Below are positions 1 to 12,736 of a stretch of 64,000 bases of DNA, in pieces. The DNA lies in contig MU129986.1 in assembly GCA_015039465.1 (NCBI GenBank), positions 372,001-436,000 of the forward strand, given 5' to 3'. The notes under the pieces were generated by a model, which worked only from the letters and a program-made list of their open reading frames with translations, searched no databases and was not told where the DNA came from. Every line of letters begins with the position of its first letter. Positions within the stretch are counted from its first letter, which is position 1. This DNA comes from Phlegmacium glaucopus. Lineage: Eukaryota > Basidiomycota > Agaricomycetes > Agaricales > Cortinariaceae. The position numbers and the translations under genes were made by a program.

Positions 1-3000
1 GCATACATTTCCATCTGCTGGGGATTGATTGCAGGGTCCAGAACAACCCAAGCTCCGCCCCGAAGTTCACCATTGGGTACGATGTAGACAAAGACAGGTT
101 GCTTATAACTCGATAGACCATCCACAATCTTTGAACCTTGCTTCAGAATCTCGTCATACATATCTTGTTGTCCTCCAGAGAACCCACGCCAGTTGGCGAA
201 GATGATCAGAGGAAGTCCTTCACGGTTGAAATCGAATATTGCCTGAGCAGTTTTGTAGGCAGAGTTGGGATACCACACCTGACCAGCTTCCATGATGCGT
301 TGCTCGAAAGACGATGGGTTTGCTGGATCAGCGGGAACGACCCGTTCAATGGTACGAGTTTCAACAGCGATCACACCCATTGGAATCCCACCAAGACGCG
401 CACGTCCAACGACGACAGTTTGGGCCCAACCACTCAAGGTCTCCTGGAAAGACCCTTTATCGAAGAATCCACTCGTCCATTGAGACGAAGCCTCGTCCGT
501 TTTGCCTGCAATGAACCATCGTGGGTCATAAGCACCTTTTGGTGGCATATATTCAATGTCACGATCCCAAGTATCAGGAGTGACGCGGATGGGTAAGGGT
601 CCCTTTTTGACTGTTGGAACGTATGAAAGCCATTCCAGGATGTGTGTTGCTCCCTGTAAGTCGCTGCTGGCAGTCAAATGAGAAACACCATTCTTGAACA
701 TAATTTGCGTGCCACCGAGTTGCAAATTAGAGGTGTAGACTTCCCTTCCAAGAACCTTGTTCAAGGCGGGGGCACCAGTCAAGATAATAGGCTGACCCTC
801 GACTTGAACGGCCCGCTCTCCCAAACGAACAAGGTAAGCACCAATTCCCACCGATCGAGCAGTAACGAGGGTAATGGTGAAAATGTCATCATAAGCGCGG
901 GATGTTTCTCCAGCAATAAGCCCTGATCCTTTCAAGCATTCTACACCCAGGCCATCCTGAAGACCAATGACGTCGGTAATTTTGAACCGGCGCTCACCAT
1001 CTTCCTCGATCTCCACCGTTCTGACGCAATCACCCTTCTCTTGAAGCTTCAAATTGTTCTCTGGGGTAAGATACAAGTAGTTGACTCCCTTTTCAGGATG
1101 AGCAGCATCATTCCACGCAGCAGAGAAAAGCGGAAGGGCCTCCTCAGCCAAACCGATTCTGGCACCGGAATTTGCTGATAGATATATGCGAGGCAAGCCC
1201 AGGTCACGGGCATACTGAGTAACAAGATAGAAGAATTGATCTTCAATCGGACCAAATGAACCGATTTTATACGTGATGTCGTTAGCAACGACTACGACCT
1301 TTCGGCCCTGTGGGCACTCGGGAGTCCTTAATGTGAAGACCCACCCAACCATTCCAAAGTTATTGTTGCCCGGCGCTCGATCGACTTCAGTGAGATGATC
1401 GTGCTCATCCAGAACAAGCTCCTTTGATTCTAAAAAGACTTTGGGGACGATAAGGGAGGAATCAATGGATCGGGCTTTAATCCAGACGTTATGCAAAGCT
1501 TTCGAGAATAGGTCGGGGAAGTCGTAAACGTATGTTGTACCGATGAGATGCGCTTGGTAGCGTTTAGGTTGTAGGGACTCCTTGGTAGGATATGCTTGGT
1601 GAACAGGCTGCAAATGTAAAGGACCCTTTTCACCGATTGATTTGAGAATCGTGGTGCCTTTGTCAGTGGTTATCTCTTGATATCCACGATAATGGACAAT
1701 GAATCCAGAAACGTTCTCAATGACACAACGAATGGGCGTGACGTTGCCTTCACTATCTTCAAGAGAGATCCGAATCTCAGAACCAGTGACATGAAGGCGC
1801 CATAGTCTCTTGCCGTGTCGTTCGATGAAGCCGGATATGGCTGCAAGAACGTCCTCGTACTCGACCGCTAGATTGTAAACGAAGTTCATGAATATGTGGT
1901 TGCAATCCGCATGGCGATATTCGGCGCTAACGATTTCTAGGGCATCTAGAATGCTTGTTACCAGGCGATCTGTTTCGGAAACAAGATATTCTGCAGTGCT
2001 CATGGAGCCACGTAAACGGCCTGGACGGACAAGAGCGCGAATAAAGAATCGGTTATCCAGTTGGTTTTCTCGAGCGACAGCATGGTAAATGTGAATTTGC
2101 TTGGCTTCAACAAAGCAAGGCTTTAAATTGTAGTTCGAGAGTCGGCTAAGCTCCAACTGGAAGGCGAGCGCTGGCTCAATGTTTCGGATAGCTTGTTCTT
2201 CGCCCCACACCCCATTAAATTCACGAAGAGTGAAGTACACGGGATATTGTCCACGGCGGCAAAGGAGGATAGAAACCCGACGGACACCTCGGCGTCTAAG
2301 GACGGAAGCCTGTTTGTTGATGGAATCGACGACTTGTCTGTTCCAGTCATCTTCGGGCATATCATCCTCCTCGTTGAAGATGCGTAATGCGATATTAACG
2401 ACGTTTGGTGGTTGACTGTTGGCTCCGTGTCTTTCTAAGAATTCATGTGAATCGAATGGTATTAAAGAAACCACTTTTGAGAACCCTTTCATCATTGTAT
2501 CGACATTGGGGAATGAAGCGATGACTCCAGTACGGACAGGTTGCGATTGATGACGATTGATCATGTAAGTCAGGTCACTGACGGAGGCAGCTCTGCGAGG
2601 TGGGCTACAACCAAGGTTACAAAAGTGGGTGCAATAAAAGAAAAGTAAACACACCCAAGTGCTATATTTGGGGTCGAAGGAGGAGAATGAGATTGACCTA
2701 AGTTAAAGCGCCAGGTAACAGCCGTTGGGACGTCGCCATCATCCAGAGTGTCACCCTCTTCGTAATCGATAGAAAGCAAAGTGTATGCTTTGTATGCACG
2801 TCTAACATAAACTTCAAAGGCAGCTGCAAAAAGTATATTAGAATTATCCGGATTTAGTCGACCATCACTGACCAAGTCGAACCATTGGATCATCGTGGTT
2901 AAAAAATGCCGGAAGGACGTCGTAGACAGTATATCTCGAATCACTCAGTTCCTTGAGTACCTCGGCTGAGGGCGTCCTACATCAAGGTTGAGAAGAGTGA

Positions 3001-6000
3001 CAAAAAATGTTTTATGTGCGCGTACCTTGGTGTTTGAGCCTGCTCACCATAGTATTTATTTGAGACAGAGTTTTTAAGGACGGCTTCCATTTGAATGAGA
3101 CGCTCCTCGTAAGACGGCATCTGGCCAAGGATGAGTACTTCACGGGCCTTGAGTGATACCGAGGTGGAAGATCTGTGAACCCAATTTAGACCAAATTAGA
3201 CAAAGATAGTGCAACTCTTACTTCGCTTCCAGAGACGCCAGATCTTGCATAACCTTATATAGTCTACTGTCAACATTGGACACGTTGAGGTAGCTAGTCT
3301 TCACATATTCCAGGATGGCAAAAATCAGTTTACTCTTGCTCTGCACCTTGATGTGGCTGAGTACCAAGCCGACAACGGTGTCAAGTTCATCTTTGTATTG
3401 TTCGCGAAGAGAAAGGACGCGGGCTTCAATGCTACCGCCAAACAGTTTCTCAGTCGCTTCATACCGCGATAAGAGATTGGCAATGGTTTCCGTCTCGTGG
3501 CCTTTCAGGCCACCATGGTACCTCGCCAAGACGTCATACAATGCAGCAATTTTCGTGCGGAACATTGCTCTGTCTTGAGGAAGGATACTATCCTGCACGT
3601 AATGGTCGATAACTTTCTTGACACGAACAGTAGGGAATTCTGTGCTATCTTTCTTTGCTTTAGCAGCACCCATAACCGAGCGGATAGCATCTTCCAACTT
3701 CGAGGGTATACGTCCTGACAGAGAGGATAGAATGGCATTGACTTCCGCAAATGGGAGTTGTGGATCGTGCAAAACTTCGGTTAGTTCTTTGAGGGTGTTG
3801 CTCATAGTCGATTGGTTGTCGAAACCATCAAGAATGTCGTTCATGACCTCAAGGCATCGGTTGAGGCGTTGATGAGGTTTGTTTCCGACAACACCTGGAG
3901 AACCCATAGGAGGCAGAAGACCTTCGAAAGGTTTTGCATGCTTGACGCGCGCGGGATCATCCAAGGTCAAAATACCAAGAATATCACCAGGCTCCAGGCT
4001 GACTCCGGGCTGCTTAATTAGCTGGATGACACCATCCTCCGAAGCCACCAAGGCCATGTACATCTTCATGACCTGATATCGCTATGTTAGATAGGAGAGC
4101 TATGATGCATAAAATATGTTCACCTCTATTTCTGCATACTGATCACCGGCTTTGACATGATCACCGCTATCGACGAAATACCGGATAAGTTTACCAGGAC
4201 TTGGGCTTCTCAGTTGAGTGGGATCGTTTTCTTGTTCGATCAGACACGTCTTCGCATCCACCATGAGCCTCAGAGCGCCGACTTCCTCCTGCCAGTAGAT
4301 GGAATGACTTTTGCCGTCGAGAAGGACCAGCAATCCACCGTCCGCCAAGGGACGTGCACCAACCATTGTTCGCCCGCCATTCAGATACAGCGTCCATACG
4401 GTTGAGGATGATCGGGCGGCGGTGAAGGAATAGCGGGTGTTTTCATATATGAAGTCGATACCGAAAACTGTACGAAGCACGTCACGTCCAGGAACTTGAC
4501 CTTTATCGAGAATGCGTTTGTATTCTGTCCAACATGCCTCTGATGCAAGGTAAGCTTTTGTGACAGCTCCACAGACAACAGCCAAGGTTGCGTCGGGTCG
4601 TTCGGCGGTAAGTTTGTTGCTGATCAAAGAGTCCAGCCACCCAGTCGTTATGGTGTTCTCCTTGAAAGGCTCCAACTCCAACAGTTTGATAAGATATTCG
4701 ACAGTGGTCCTAAAGTCGCCTCGAATACTCAATTCCTTCAGCGCGACAATCATGTTCTTTCGACTTTCACCTCTGTCTTCGCCATAAGCAAAGATGTGTC
4801 CAAATTGTGAATCTGCAAACTCATGCAGTCCACCAGAGGTGCTGACGGAGAAGTAGCCCCATACGTTGTTACTTGAGCGGAAGTTAAGTTCTTGTATGGA
4901 TCCAGACGATGGTTTGAAACCTGCGTCCGGGTTCTCTGCAGTAATTCGAACAGCAATAACATGGCCTTTAGGACGAGGTTTACGTTGGAGTTGGTTGGAA
5001 TCAGGCTTGGTCATGTCGAAATCGATTTCTGATAAGCCATTGGGGGCAACCCCATAAAGTTGACGAATATCTCGAATGCGGTGGAGAGGAATACCCATAG
5101 AAATTTGAAGTTGGGCGGCAGGAAGATTGACTCCAGAGACCATCTCAGTCGTTGGATGCTCAACTTGAAGACGAGGGTTCAACTCCAGAAAATAGAAGTA
5201 GTCCTCAGCGTGACTATAAAGATCTATTCCACAGATGTATCAGCGGAGCACTCTAAGCTCTAAAAACGCGCATACATTCAACGGTACCTGCACTGACGTA
5301 GCCGACAAGTTTTGAAAGGCGTACGGCAGCACGCTCCATTTCCCCGAAAGTCTCTTCTTTAGCAATCGTAACGGGAGCTTCTTCGATAATCTTTTGGTGA
5401 CGACGCTGAACGGAACAATCGCGTCCGAAGAGTGAAATAGCATTGCCATACTGGTCTGCAAGGAGTTGGACCTCCAAGTGCCGCGCCTGACCCGCAAGCT
5501 TCATAATGAATATGGGAGATCCTGCAGATAAAGATGAGAACAGGCCTGATGCAAAAAAGAGACATCTAACCAGGAATTTCGCCAGAAACAGCATGATACG
5601 CGTTTTTGAACCCACCAGGTTCCTCCACTTTTCTTATCCCTTTACCTCCCCCGCCCTCGCTTGCTTTGATCATCACGGGCCAACCGATCTGCTCCGCTTT
5701 TTTTAATCCCTCCTCGACGGAGGTGACGCAAGCATCTGCATAAGCTTTATCCGGTACAGTGACATATCCGGCTTCTGACAAGACGGTGTCGGTGATACCT
5801 GAACCTGACCATGGCATGGTTGGAACATCAGCGCTTTGGGCGACGATGGTACTTGATATTTTGTCTCCTAAACTTCTCATGGCACTTCCTGGAGGACCAA
5901 TAAACACAATCTTGTTTTTGCTCGCGGCGAGACTTTCTGGGAGTCGCGGGTTTTCGGATGCATGTCCCCAACCCGCCCAGACGGCATGCACTTCAGCACG

Positions 6001-6511
6001 CTCTGCCACATCGACGATGAGATCTACGTTCGCGTAGTTATTGTTATTGGATCCTCCTGGAACTTCAATATACCGGTCCGCCATACGAATATACTCGGCA
6101 TTTACTTTCAAATCTTCAGGCGTCGCCATTACGGTAAACTCTATTTCTCTCTCCCTGCCAAAGGTTTCATAACTCCATTGCCGAATAGAACGAATTTCTT
6201 TGACAGCAGCAATACCTATTCAAGAGGTGAGAAAGGAAAAAGAACATAACGGTAATATTTGGAAGGATACCATTGTTGGCAATGAGAACCTAGATAGAAC
6301 TGTTACAATGGATGATCATACAGGCATGACGACGCTTACTTTTGTAATTACGGTGTGGCCTCCGTTCGACTTCACAAAGTCATATATCTTGCTTGCTGAG
6401 GCATTTTCCAGCGAGTTACCACCTAGAAATAAGAATTCAGAGAAAGCCACGCCCGATGTTCGCGCCCTTACCTATAAACTGATGTACCTTTGAATGGTCA
6501 TAAGCCGACAT
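1..6511 (-). CDS. ACC1: Acetyl-CoA carboxylase (partial, C-terminus beyond left edge)
   Basis: Multidomain cytosolic enzyme that carboxylates acetyl-CoA to malonyl-CoA for fatty acid synthesis. Eleven exons are visible: 6472-6511, 6340-6422, 6271-6289 (a 19-nt microexon), 5571-6215, 5276-5521, 4124-5223, 3222-4072, 3026-3172, 2873-2976, 2655-2823 and 1-2604. They join in frame to about 2002 residues; family members are usually about 2200-2300, so roughly the last 200-300 residues of the carboxyltransferase domain are missing. The biotin carboxylase part shows the glycine-rich ATP loop ([11 protein letters not shown]) and [13 protein letters not shown]. The biotinyl motif EVMKM is rebuilt across an intron, with biotinyl-lysine at about residue 714. 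A central domain and the carboxyltransferase follow (for example [21 protein letters not shown]). The start is chosen because [16 protein letters not shown] matches the usual fungal N-terminus. The 5' leader is CT-rich. Confidence 0.96.
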
Positions 6512-7531
6512 GGTTGTCTAATAGGAGGGGGTTAAAGGGGAAGAGAGAAAGAGAGAAAGAGAAACGAAGGCTGTTGTTTAAAGTATCACTGGGGGCCTGC
6601 AACCCCAAAACTTGTTAAAGTCTGCTTACATTATCACTACATAACAGGTACTCGAGTCTTCGATCTCACGACGTGGGTCAGTACTTGGGGTCGATCTTGA
6701 CACAATAGAGGGAAGGAGAGCGAGGTAATGTACAGTTATCTCAGTGGAATCTCTACGCCGGGAGCGGTTCTGCATCTAGCAGGTCAATGACCGGCTAATG
6801 ATACTACACGATAAGCGTGTACGAATATAAATCTAGCAACTAAACCTGAGGGATTCGAGGCGCGAAATTCGTTAAACTTTTTCGGAATTTGATACTCCGT
6901 GAGGGCCACTGTATGCTGAGAATGTCCTTCACATCTGAATGCCGTTTGCATAATTCCGTGAAGGGCCGAGGTTTTTTTTTAGGCGTGATATGACATAGCT
7001 CAGTACCTAGTAAAACGGAAAGTTCCCACTCATTACAACATTTACGCCCTCAAGATGCGCATATTGTTTCTTGGTACTTTAATGAAATTTTATATCTATA
7101 AATCCGTGATAGAGCAAGTGCCGATCAGCAGTGGATGGCTTGGAATGGACAGAGACGAGCTAGAGGACGGAGTTGAGCACCTTGCGAAGGCCCGGTCTGA
7201 CAGCTGCTCGGTCACATCACACAAACTTCAGCGTTCACGGAATTGTGCAAACGGCAGTAACAAAGACTCCATCGCAAACTTATAAAAGTCTTCACTTTAT
7301 AGAAAGGCACCAGTCTATCCGGAAGCGAGGATTGCTCCTACTCGAGTCCTAAAACAGTACTCATTTACTAAGTAGCTCAAATTTATGATAAGTCACGGTA
7401 TCGCACTAATCGAGCCCAGGTAATCGCCGATGACTATTCACCGTGGACGTTTAGTATGCAAGCAACTCCGAGTTAAAAAACCGATTGGATGCTAAGGTTA
7501 CATGTTGACAGCTATACTTGCGGATTGATAT
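6512..7531. other. Intergenic, ACC1 upstream region
   Basis: About 1 kb between the ACC1 start and the ARPC2 stop. On the ACC1 sense strand, the bases just before the start codon (about 6537-6570) are an almost pure CT tract, common in strongly expressed fungal genes. No other gene could be supported; short open frames here lack family resemblance. Confidence 0.5.
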
Positions 7532-8722
7532 CTACCGAGATACCATAGTCCTTCCGCTAAATCCCATCAATACATGAGTAAAAAAGGGGGAGACATAGCA
7601 TTTCACGCACCTTGCAGTTTTCCTTTCAGTAGTAGTTCCTTCCATCTTGGCCCTGTTCAGAACCTTCTGGAACTCAGTTACACGATGCCTCATCCTAGAA
7701 TGCATATACGCCTTGGAGCACTTGATATGGTAGTGCAGGTAGTCACGGAAAAGCTGGATATGTGAAATAGACGCCGATGCAACTGTTGAATTTGCAAAAT
7801 GGCGGGGGAAGAGTACAAAAGTGACGTAACCGATCTCGTCGCTGTTCCGAAGGCCTGGAACATCACGAATCTCAAGGGGAGGATCTCGACTTGAATACAA
7901 GACTTGAGGGGCAGTTTGGATAGACGGTTGGCGCCTTGCATCAACAAATTCCTGTGTAAAGTGTCGTATTTATGCGATTGATGGTAAAAAGCAAATACAA
8001 GTACCTGCAAGAAGACTTTTCCAAATATTCTATCCGTTTCCTCTCTAAAGATAGTAGAAAAGAAGACCGTTACACGATCGGGTGCCGCCTGAATGTAAAT
8101 AGCTTCTTCGTCTCTATAATGAACTTGCATTAGATCTCCTTGCCCACCAGAAACCTCAAGTTTTTTCTGCGTCAAGAACGCTCTTTCAAATGGAGCTGCA
8201 AGGGCATTGCGTTTCAATAATGCTAAGGAAGTAACGAAAGCATCTCGGGTCTCTAGCAATGGAAATAGTTTCTCAAAGGGTGGTGAAGGATAGCATTGCA
8301 CGGACATACCAGGATCCGTAGGCGCCTGCTCCAAGTCAATATCAAGGCTAACATTGTAGTCCGGTTCCACCTCATTTGATAGGAGAGATCCGTATTCTCG
8401 CTTCAAGATGTCCAAAGCCCCGTACTGTACAAGTTCATCCCAGCATCGGATGCTCATCGAAAGTCGCAAAACAGTTTTGCGCTCAGGAGTTGTCAAGTGG
8501 AAGCGGACATTGTCATAATCGACAAAGACAACATCTAGAGATCCAGGCCTTTGCGTTATGAGAATAAACACTCAATGCGTTCAATGAAAGATCATTTACT
8601 TCTGCAGCTTTTCGGAAATGGTGGTTTGAATGATGACATTATGAGACTGCAATAGCAATATTTATCATTTTAACAATGAAAATACAAGCATAGTTAATGT
8701 CGCCCACCTCCAGTAGAATCAT
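7532..8722 (-). CDS. ARPC2: Arp2/3 complex subunit 2 (p34-Arc)
   Basis: Structural subunit of the Arp2/3 actin-nucleating complex, which makes branched actin at cortical patches and endocytic sites. Five exons: 8708-8722, 8600-8646, 8005-8548, 7611-7951 and 7532-7556, giving 323 residues, close to the usual ~300. The first exon holds only MILLE and the last only the final eight codons. Recognition rests on the N-terminal [17 protein letters not shown] stretch, the internal [17 protein letters not shown] segment, and the highly conserved C-terminal [20 protein letters not shown] followed by VLNRAK. The last intron (donor after KTA) is placed so that the protein ends in SGRTMVSR, matching the family ending. 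It lies tail to head upstream of ACC1 on the same strand. Confidence 0.93.
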
Positions 8723-9129
8723 ATTGGACGATTGATGTCGCTTGTGAGCTCCCTGTGGGATGTATCAATTGTAGCTGAGTGTTTGTCCGTTGTCCGGAGT
8801 CAAATTCCAACTCCGATCTTGCCCCTGATACATTCGAGGTGGGTTTCGGACTGTCTTCTATTATAATACAAAAGACTCAAAACCCAAGACACAACTGGAA
8901 GGTCCGTCCATTAAAAAGGCCAAATATATAGAAAATCACGATGGTTAAGGAGGCATGGTAGAGCTTGTGTGTATAGGTGGATAAAATTGAAGAGAATCGT
9001 TCATTCTGTCTGGAAGAACCCACTTTAAATAAAAATGCAGCTTGAAATTTATTAAAACAAAAGGATGAAGAGGCGAGAATTCCATCAGGCATGTTAGGAC
9101 CAGGTAGTCATTGGTCGACAACTGGACAT
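8723..9129. other. Intergenic between ARPC2 and the Zds1-like gene
   Basis: About 400 bases holding the ARPC2 upstream region and the 3' flank of the Zds1-like gene. Several stop-bounded frames occur here, but none shows a family signature or credible splice sites. Confidence 0.4.
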
Positions 9130-11936
9130 TCACTTTCGTCGCCGCTGCCAGACTGCTGCCAGCGGCAGATCCTCCTCCTCACCACTTGTTGGACTTGTTG
9201 GCGGCTGCTCCTCTGAACGCGGTCGTTGTTCGTGAGGTATGATAGCATGTGCACTCCTTCCTTTTCTAACATGACCATTTGTAAGTGGTAAAGCAGGAGT
9301 AGAAAATGCAGTAGCCGACAGAGATCGACCTGCATTCCTGGGGCCGTTTTTATCCCCAAGACTCTCCTGTGAAGTGTTCAGTTTTGGCAGTTGCATCAAT
9401 TGTTGCTGTCCGTGTTGATTATGTGAAGGAGGCGAATTTGATCGACGTTGGCCGGCTGGATTTGGGGGATTTGGTGAAGGTCTTCGATACTGAGGTGGAG
9501 AGGAGGGTTGCGACATCCATGATAATTGCTCGGCCGGAGCCATTGCGCCTGGAGGCAAATTTGTTCTTGGAGGATTATTCTCGGGTCGGGGCTGATAATA
9601 AAAAGGGTCTTGTTGGACCATAGGCGGTTGCTGCCCTGTGCTGCCAAATTGTGGTGGCGTCACTGAACGCGAGTATTGTTGCGCTGGTGGACCGTTCACA
9701 AGTGAGATGGAACCTCGAGGTTGCCCGTTGTAAGGCCCATATTCTTGCTCCATGACACGATGCTGCATTTCGTACTGAGGGCCCTTGACGGGCATTTCTG
9801 CATGGCGACCCCCTCCCGACGGTATACCCGCATTCGTCTTGGTAAGTGAACCTCTTCTGCCTGATTCTTTTTTCTTGAGCTCCAACTCTTTCTCTCGCTG
9901 TTCCTTCTCTAACCGTTCATTTTCAAGCCGTTCATTTTCAGCCTTCTCCCTCTGTTCCCTTTCCCTCTGTTCCCTTTCCCTCTCTGCGGCATCCTTATCT
10001 TCATGGCTTTCATTGGTCTGTGCTGACTGGGTAGGAGGAGTCGGATTTTGAGCCTTGTTGATAACCCCAAGATACCAAAACATTAAATTGCTAATCAGAA
10101 CTTGTTCATAGAGGGGACGTCGTGGGTTCGCCAGTTTGATGTGACTGAGCCGATAAATTGCTCTCTCAACGTGTATCGGATACCTTGCATATGGGTTTCC
10201 ACCAATTCCAGGGGCCAACCCGGGTGACGGAGAGGGTGCCAATGTCTTCGACGACTTGGAAGCTCCCAGAAGCGCTTGTGCTGCCTCTCGTCCGGAAGTC
10301 CCACCAGCCATGGATGACGAATATTCGGAATCCTGCTTCTTTTTTCCAAAGAGCGAGCCAAAGAAGCCAGATTCCTTCTCTTTTTCTGCAGCTGTAACAC
10401 GATTTTCACGATCTTTGACCTTGTTCCCTTTCTTCCCACCTTTATCTCCTCCCCATTTTCCAAAGAGACCTTTCTTGTCCTTTTCCTTACGAGCTTGCAA
10501 CGGAGGACTCGTTGAGATAGGAATAGGCGGCGAATGAGCAATAGGATGTCCAGGAACGGGTGCGCTTGGTGATGGACCACGAGCAGGAAAGGGGCCTTGG
10601 ACTTGGGTAGGCGGTAGCACTAAGACTCGTTGAGGTTGTGGCTGCTGAATAATCGGGGCAACGGGGTCTTGTTGGGGTATAACTTCAGGTGATATCCGAG
10701 GTACATCAGTCACAGGTAAGGGTAGGGGTTCCTCCGCTATAGGCGAAGGTAGGGTGATCAAGGATGCTGCAAAACGAAGATCATCTTCATCATCACGAGC
10801 ATAGGCATCGTATATCGAAGCTTCCTCGCTAAACGAATCAGGCCTTGATATATTGTGGGAACCATCATCAGAAACGGTATGTCGACGCTTTAGCACTGGT
10901 GTTAGATCTAGTTCACCGTGATCACTTGCGGACATATCGCTCGAAGACCTCGGTTCTGACGCAGGAACAAGCTTCGTACTGGCTCTCCGCGAAGTACCAA
11001 ACCGATGACCGCCACCATCTCCCGGCAGACCAGGCTTACGGATTTTCGTCCGCGCTGTTCGTCGTAATATTTGCCCAGGTGGAGGAACAATTATCGGTGC
11101 ATCGGCCTCGTCACCCATTTCTGGTATATTATCCATTAGATCAATTGCTAGTGCGTCATGAACATGAATGGACATCGGACAAATAATTGATGATGACAAT
11201 TCGACAAACCTGACGGAGACAAGTTCATGCTCAAACTCCTCCTTAAGACGTTTCTGAGTTTGGAAGGGTCATCACTAGCTGAAGCTTCTTCGGCCAACTC
11301 CTCCAGTTTTTGCAGGTCGCTAATCGTTAATTGAGGTCCGGGATTTATTGGATACAGAAGACTACGATTCCTCTTCAAAGGGACAACATTTTCTTCTTCT
11401 TCTTCAACTCCGTCGTTATGTTTGGGTCGATATTGTCTGCTAAGCATAGACTTTCTTCGATTAAGGCTGGAAGAGGAGGACAAGGATGAGGGTGAGGGTG
11501 ATCCTTCCGATGTTTCTAAAGCATCTGAAGGAGATCTGGCATGTTCCTTCAAAAAAGCACGAAATTCAGCAGGAGCAATCTCCGGATGTAGACTTGCGGG
11601 GACCCAGAAGAGGTGAAAGGGATCATCTGCTGGATTATTTGGTGCCTCTGTCGGACGACTGCCGCCTGAGCTTCGACTGTGATCTGAGGATGAGCTTCCT
11701 TCGCTTGAACTTCCAAGAGAGTCATTATCTGCATTCCCATATAAAAAGGCAGCAGGTTTGAGTGTTGGAGATTTGGGTGCCCAGTAAGAGGTAGGCGATG
11801 AAGGCGACGATTGATTGGGAAGGTCTGGGTCGATAACCAGAGCACCTGGGGCCGTTGAGCGTCTTTTGATGTCTCGAAGAGCTTCTACTTCCCGTTGTAT
11901 TTCATATTCGGATGGTTGCAGAGGTCGTGCAGCCAT
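9130..11936 (-). CDS. Zds1-like protein with Zds C-terminal-type domain
   Basis: In yeast, Zds1/Zds2 bind the PP2A-Cdc55 phosphatase and act in mitotic exit and polarity. Two exons, 11210-11936 and 9130-11147, give 914 residues. Evidence is the block ARYPIHVERAIYRLSHIKL followed by ANPRRPLYEQVLISN at about residues 562-600, which matches the Zds C-terminal family, plus an N-terminal conserved patch (DPFHLFWVPASLHPEIAP). The rest is low complexity: Ser/Pro-rich N-terminus, a Lys-rich FGKWGGDKGGKKG patch, and a charged E/R-rich probable coiled coil after the domain, then a Pro/Gln-rich tail. In budding yeast the domain is at the extreme C-terminus; here about 310 residues follow it. The ATG at 11936 is used because the frame extends further upstream only through a GTG. 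Function is inferred. Confidence 0.8.
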
Positions 11937-12290
11937 TGATGACGAGAAAGGAACTCGAGGCAAGCACTGGTTTTGTGGCACTCACAGACAGATCTGGTAT
12001 TTGAAGGGGATACAGACGGCTGGTGCGAAGTAGAAGATATCCACCTTGTAGACCCCTCTTTCCAAAATCTGTGAGTGGCAAACCCTGAGTAGTCCTTGGG
12101 TTATTAGATGAAGTTCAAGTTGTTATACATGTATGAAATAGTTCGGCAGGGTTCCTTGTCACGTTTTATCCATCTATGTACATACACTATACAAAGCCAT
12201 TTTACAATATTACGATGTAGTAGTCTTACAATAGTAATAGTAATAATGTAACATTATCGCAACCAATATCATTCGTTTATCTATTGATCA
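11937..12290. other. Intergenic upstream of Zds1-like gene
   Basis: About 350 bases between the Zds1-like start and the MOZART1 stop, both on the minus strand. AT-rich toward 12170-12290 with a short TAGTAA-type repeat (around 12225-12250). No coding signal seen. Confidence 0.4.
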
Positions 12291-12615
12291 TCACGAGCTA
12301 GAAGGACTCGCAGTGAAGTGTGCACCCTCTCTACGAAGCTCCTGTATAACAGCCTAGATAATATCCAAGTCAGTTTCAGAAAAGGGACACCTGTTTAACG
12401 ACAGACGGCAAGTGCTTCAGGGTTGACTCCGTTCTCTACCATTCCAACACATGTAGCAAGAGTGGCCTTGTCCAACTGGGTATTCAGTAATTGCGATATT
12501 TCATACAGAACTGTTGCACCGCGTGAATGGTTATAAGGCTATATTAATGTAAAGCTAGCTTACTGTCCAAGGTTTGCTGGGCAGACGAATTTCGTTCAGA
12601 CTCTTTGGTCGACAT
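12291..12615 (-). CDS. MZT1: MOZART1 (gamma-tubulin ring complex small subunit)
   Basis: Small helical protein that binds the N-termini of gamma-tubulin complex proteins and is needed to recruit or activate the ring complex at spindle pole bodies. Three exons: 12564-12615 ([17 protein letters not shown]), 12407-12510 and 12291-12353, 72 residues against about 80 in animals. Core segments [34 protein letters not shown] and [11 protein letters not shown] align position by position with the family pattern (LLEISRILNTGLD, CVRLCEQGINPEAL, VIKELRKA). The first intron acceptor (CAACAG before TTCTG) is forced by phase; a nearer ATATAG would give an immediate stop. The second donor is GTCTGT, a weak site. 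The gene is divergent from TMA16 with about 120 bp between start codons. Confidence 0.92.
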
Positions 12616-12736
12616 GAGAGAAACTGGGCGAACTAGCTGTATTAACCGTTATTCCCACGGTATAATCTACTTCGGTTGTTTAATTACAACGCCGTGCCAG
12701 TGACTGACAATTTTCTTTCGAGTCAGTTACTCCCCC
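12616..12736. promoter_or_regulatory. Shared divergent promoter region MZT1/TMA16
   Basis: Only 121 bp separate the start codons of MZT1 (minus) and TMA16 (plus), so both promoters and both 5' leaders must lie here or overlap the neighbouring gene. No clear TATA box is seen. Shared regulation is an inference from the spacing. Confidence 0.5.

Noticed and set aside
138..596. 152-codon plus-strand frame
   Set aside because: Antisense shadow of the ACC1 carboxyltransferase domain, which reads continuously on the minus strand.
7055..7285. 76-codon plus-strand frame upstream of ACC1
   Set aside because: No homology, no credible promoter or splice context; consistent with chance in a 1-kb gap.
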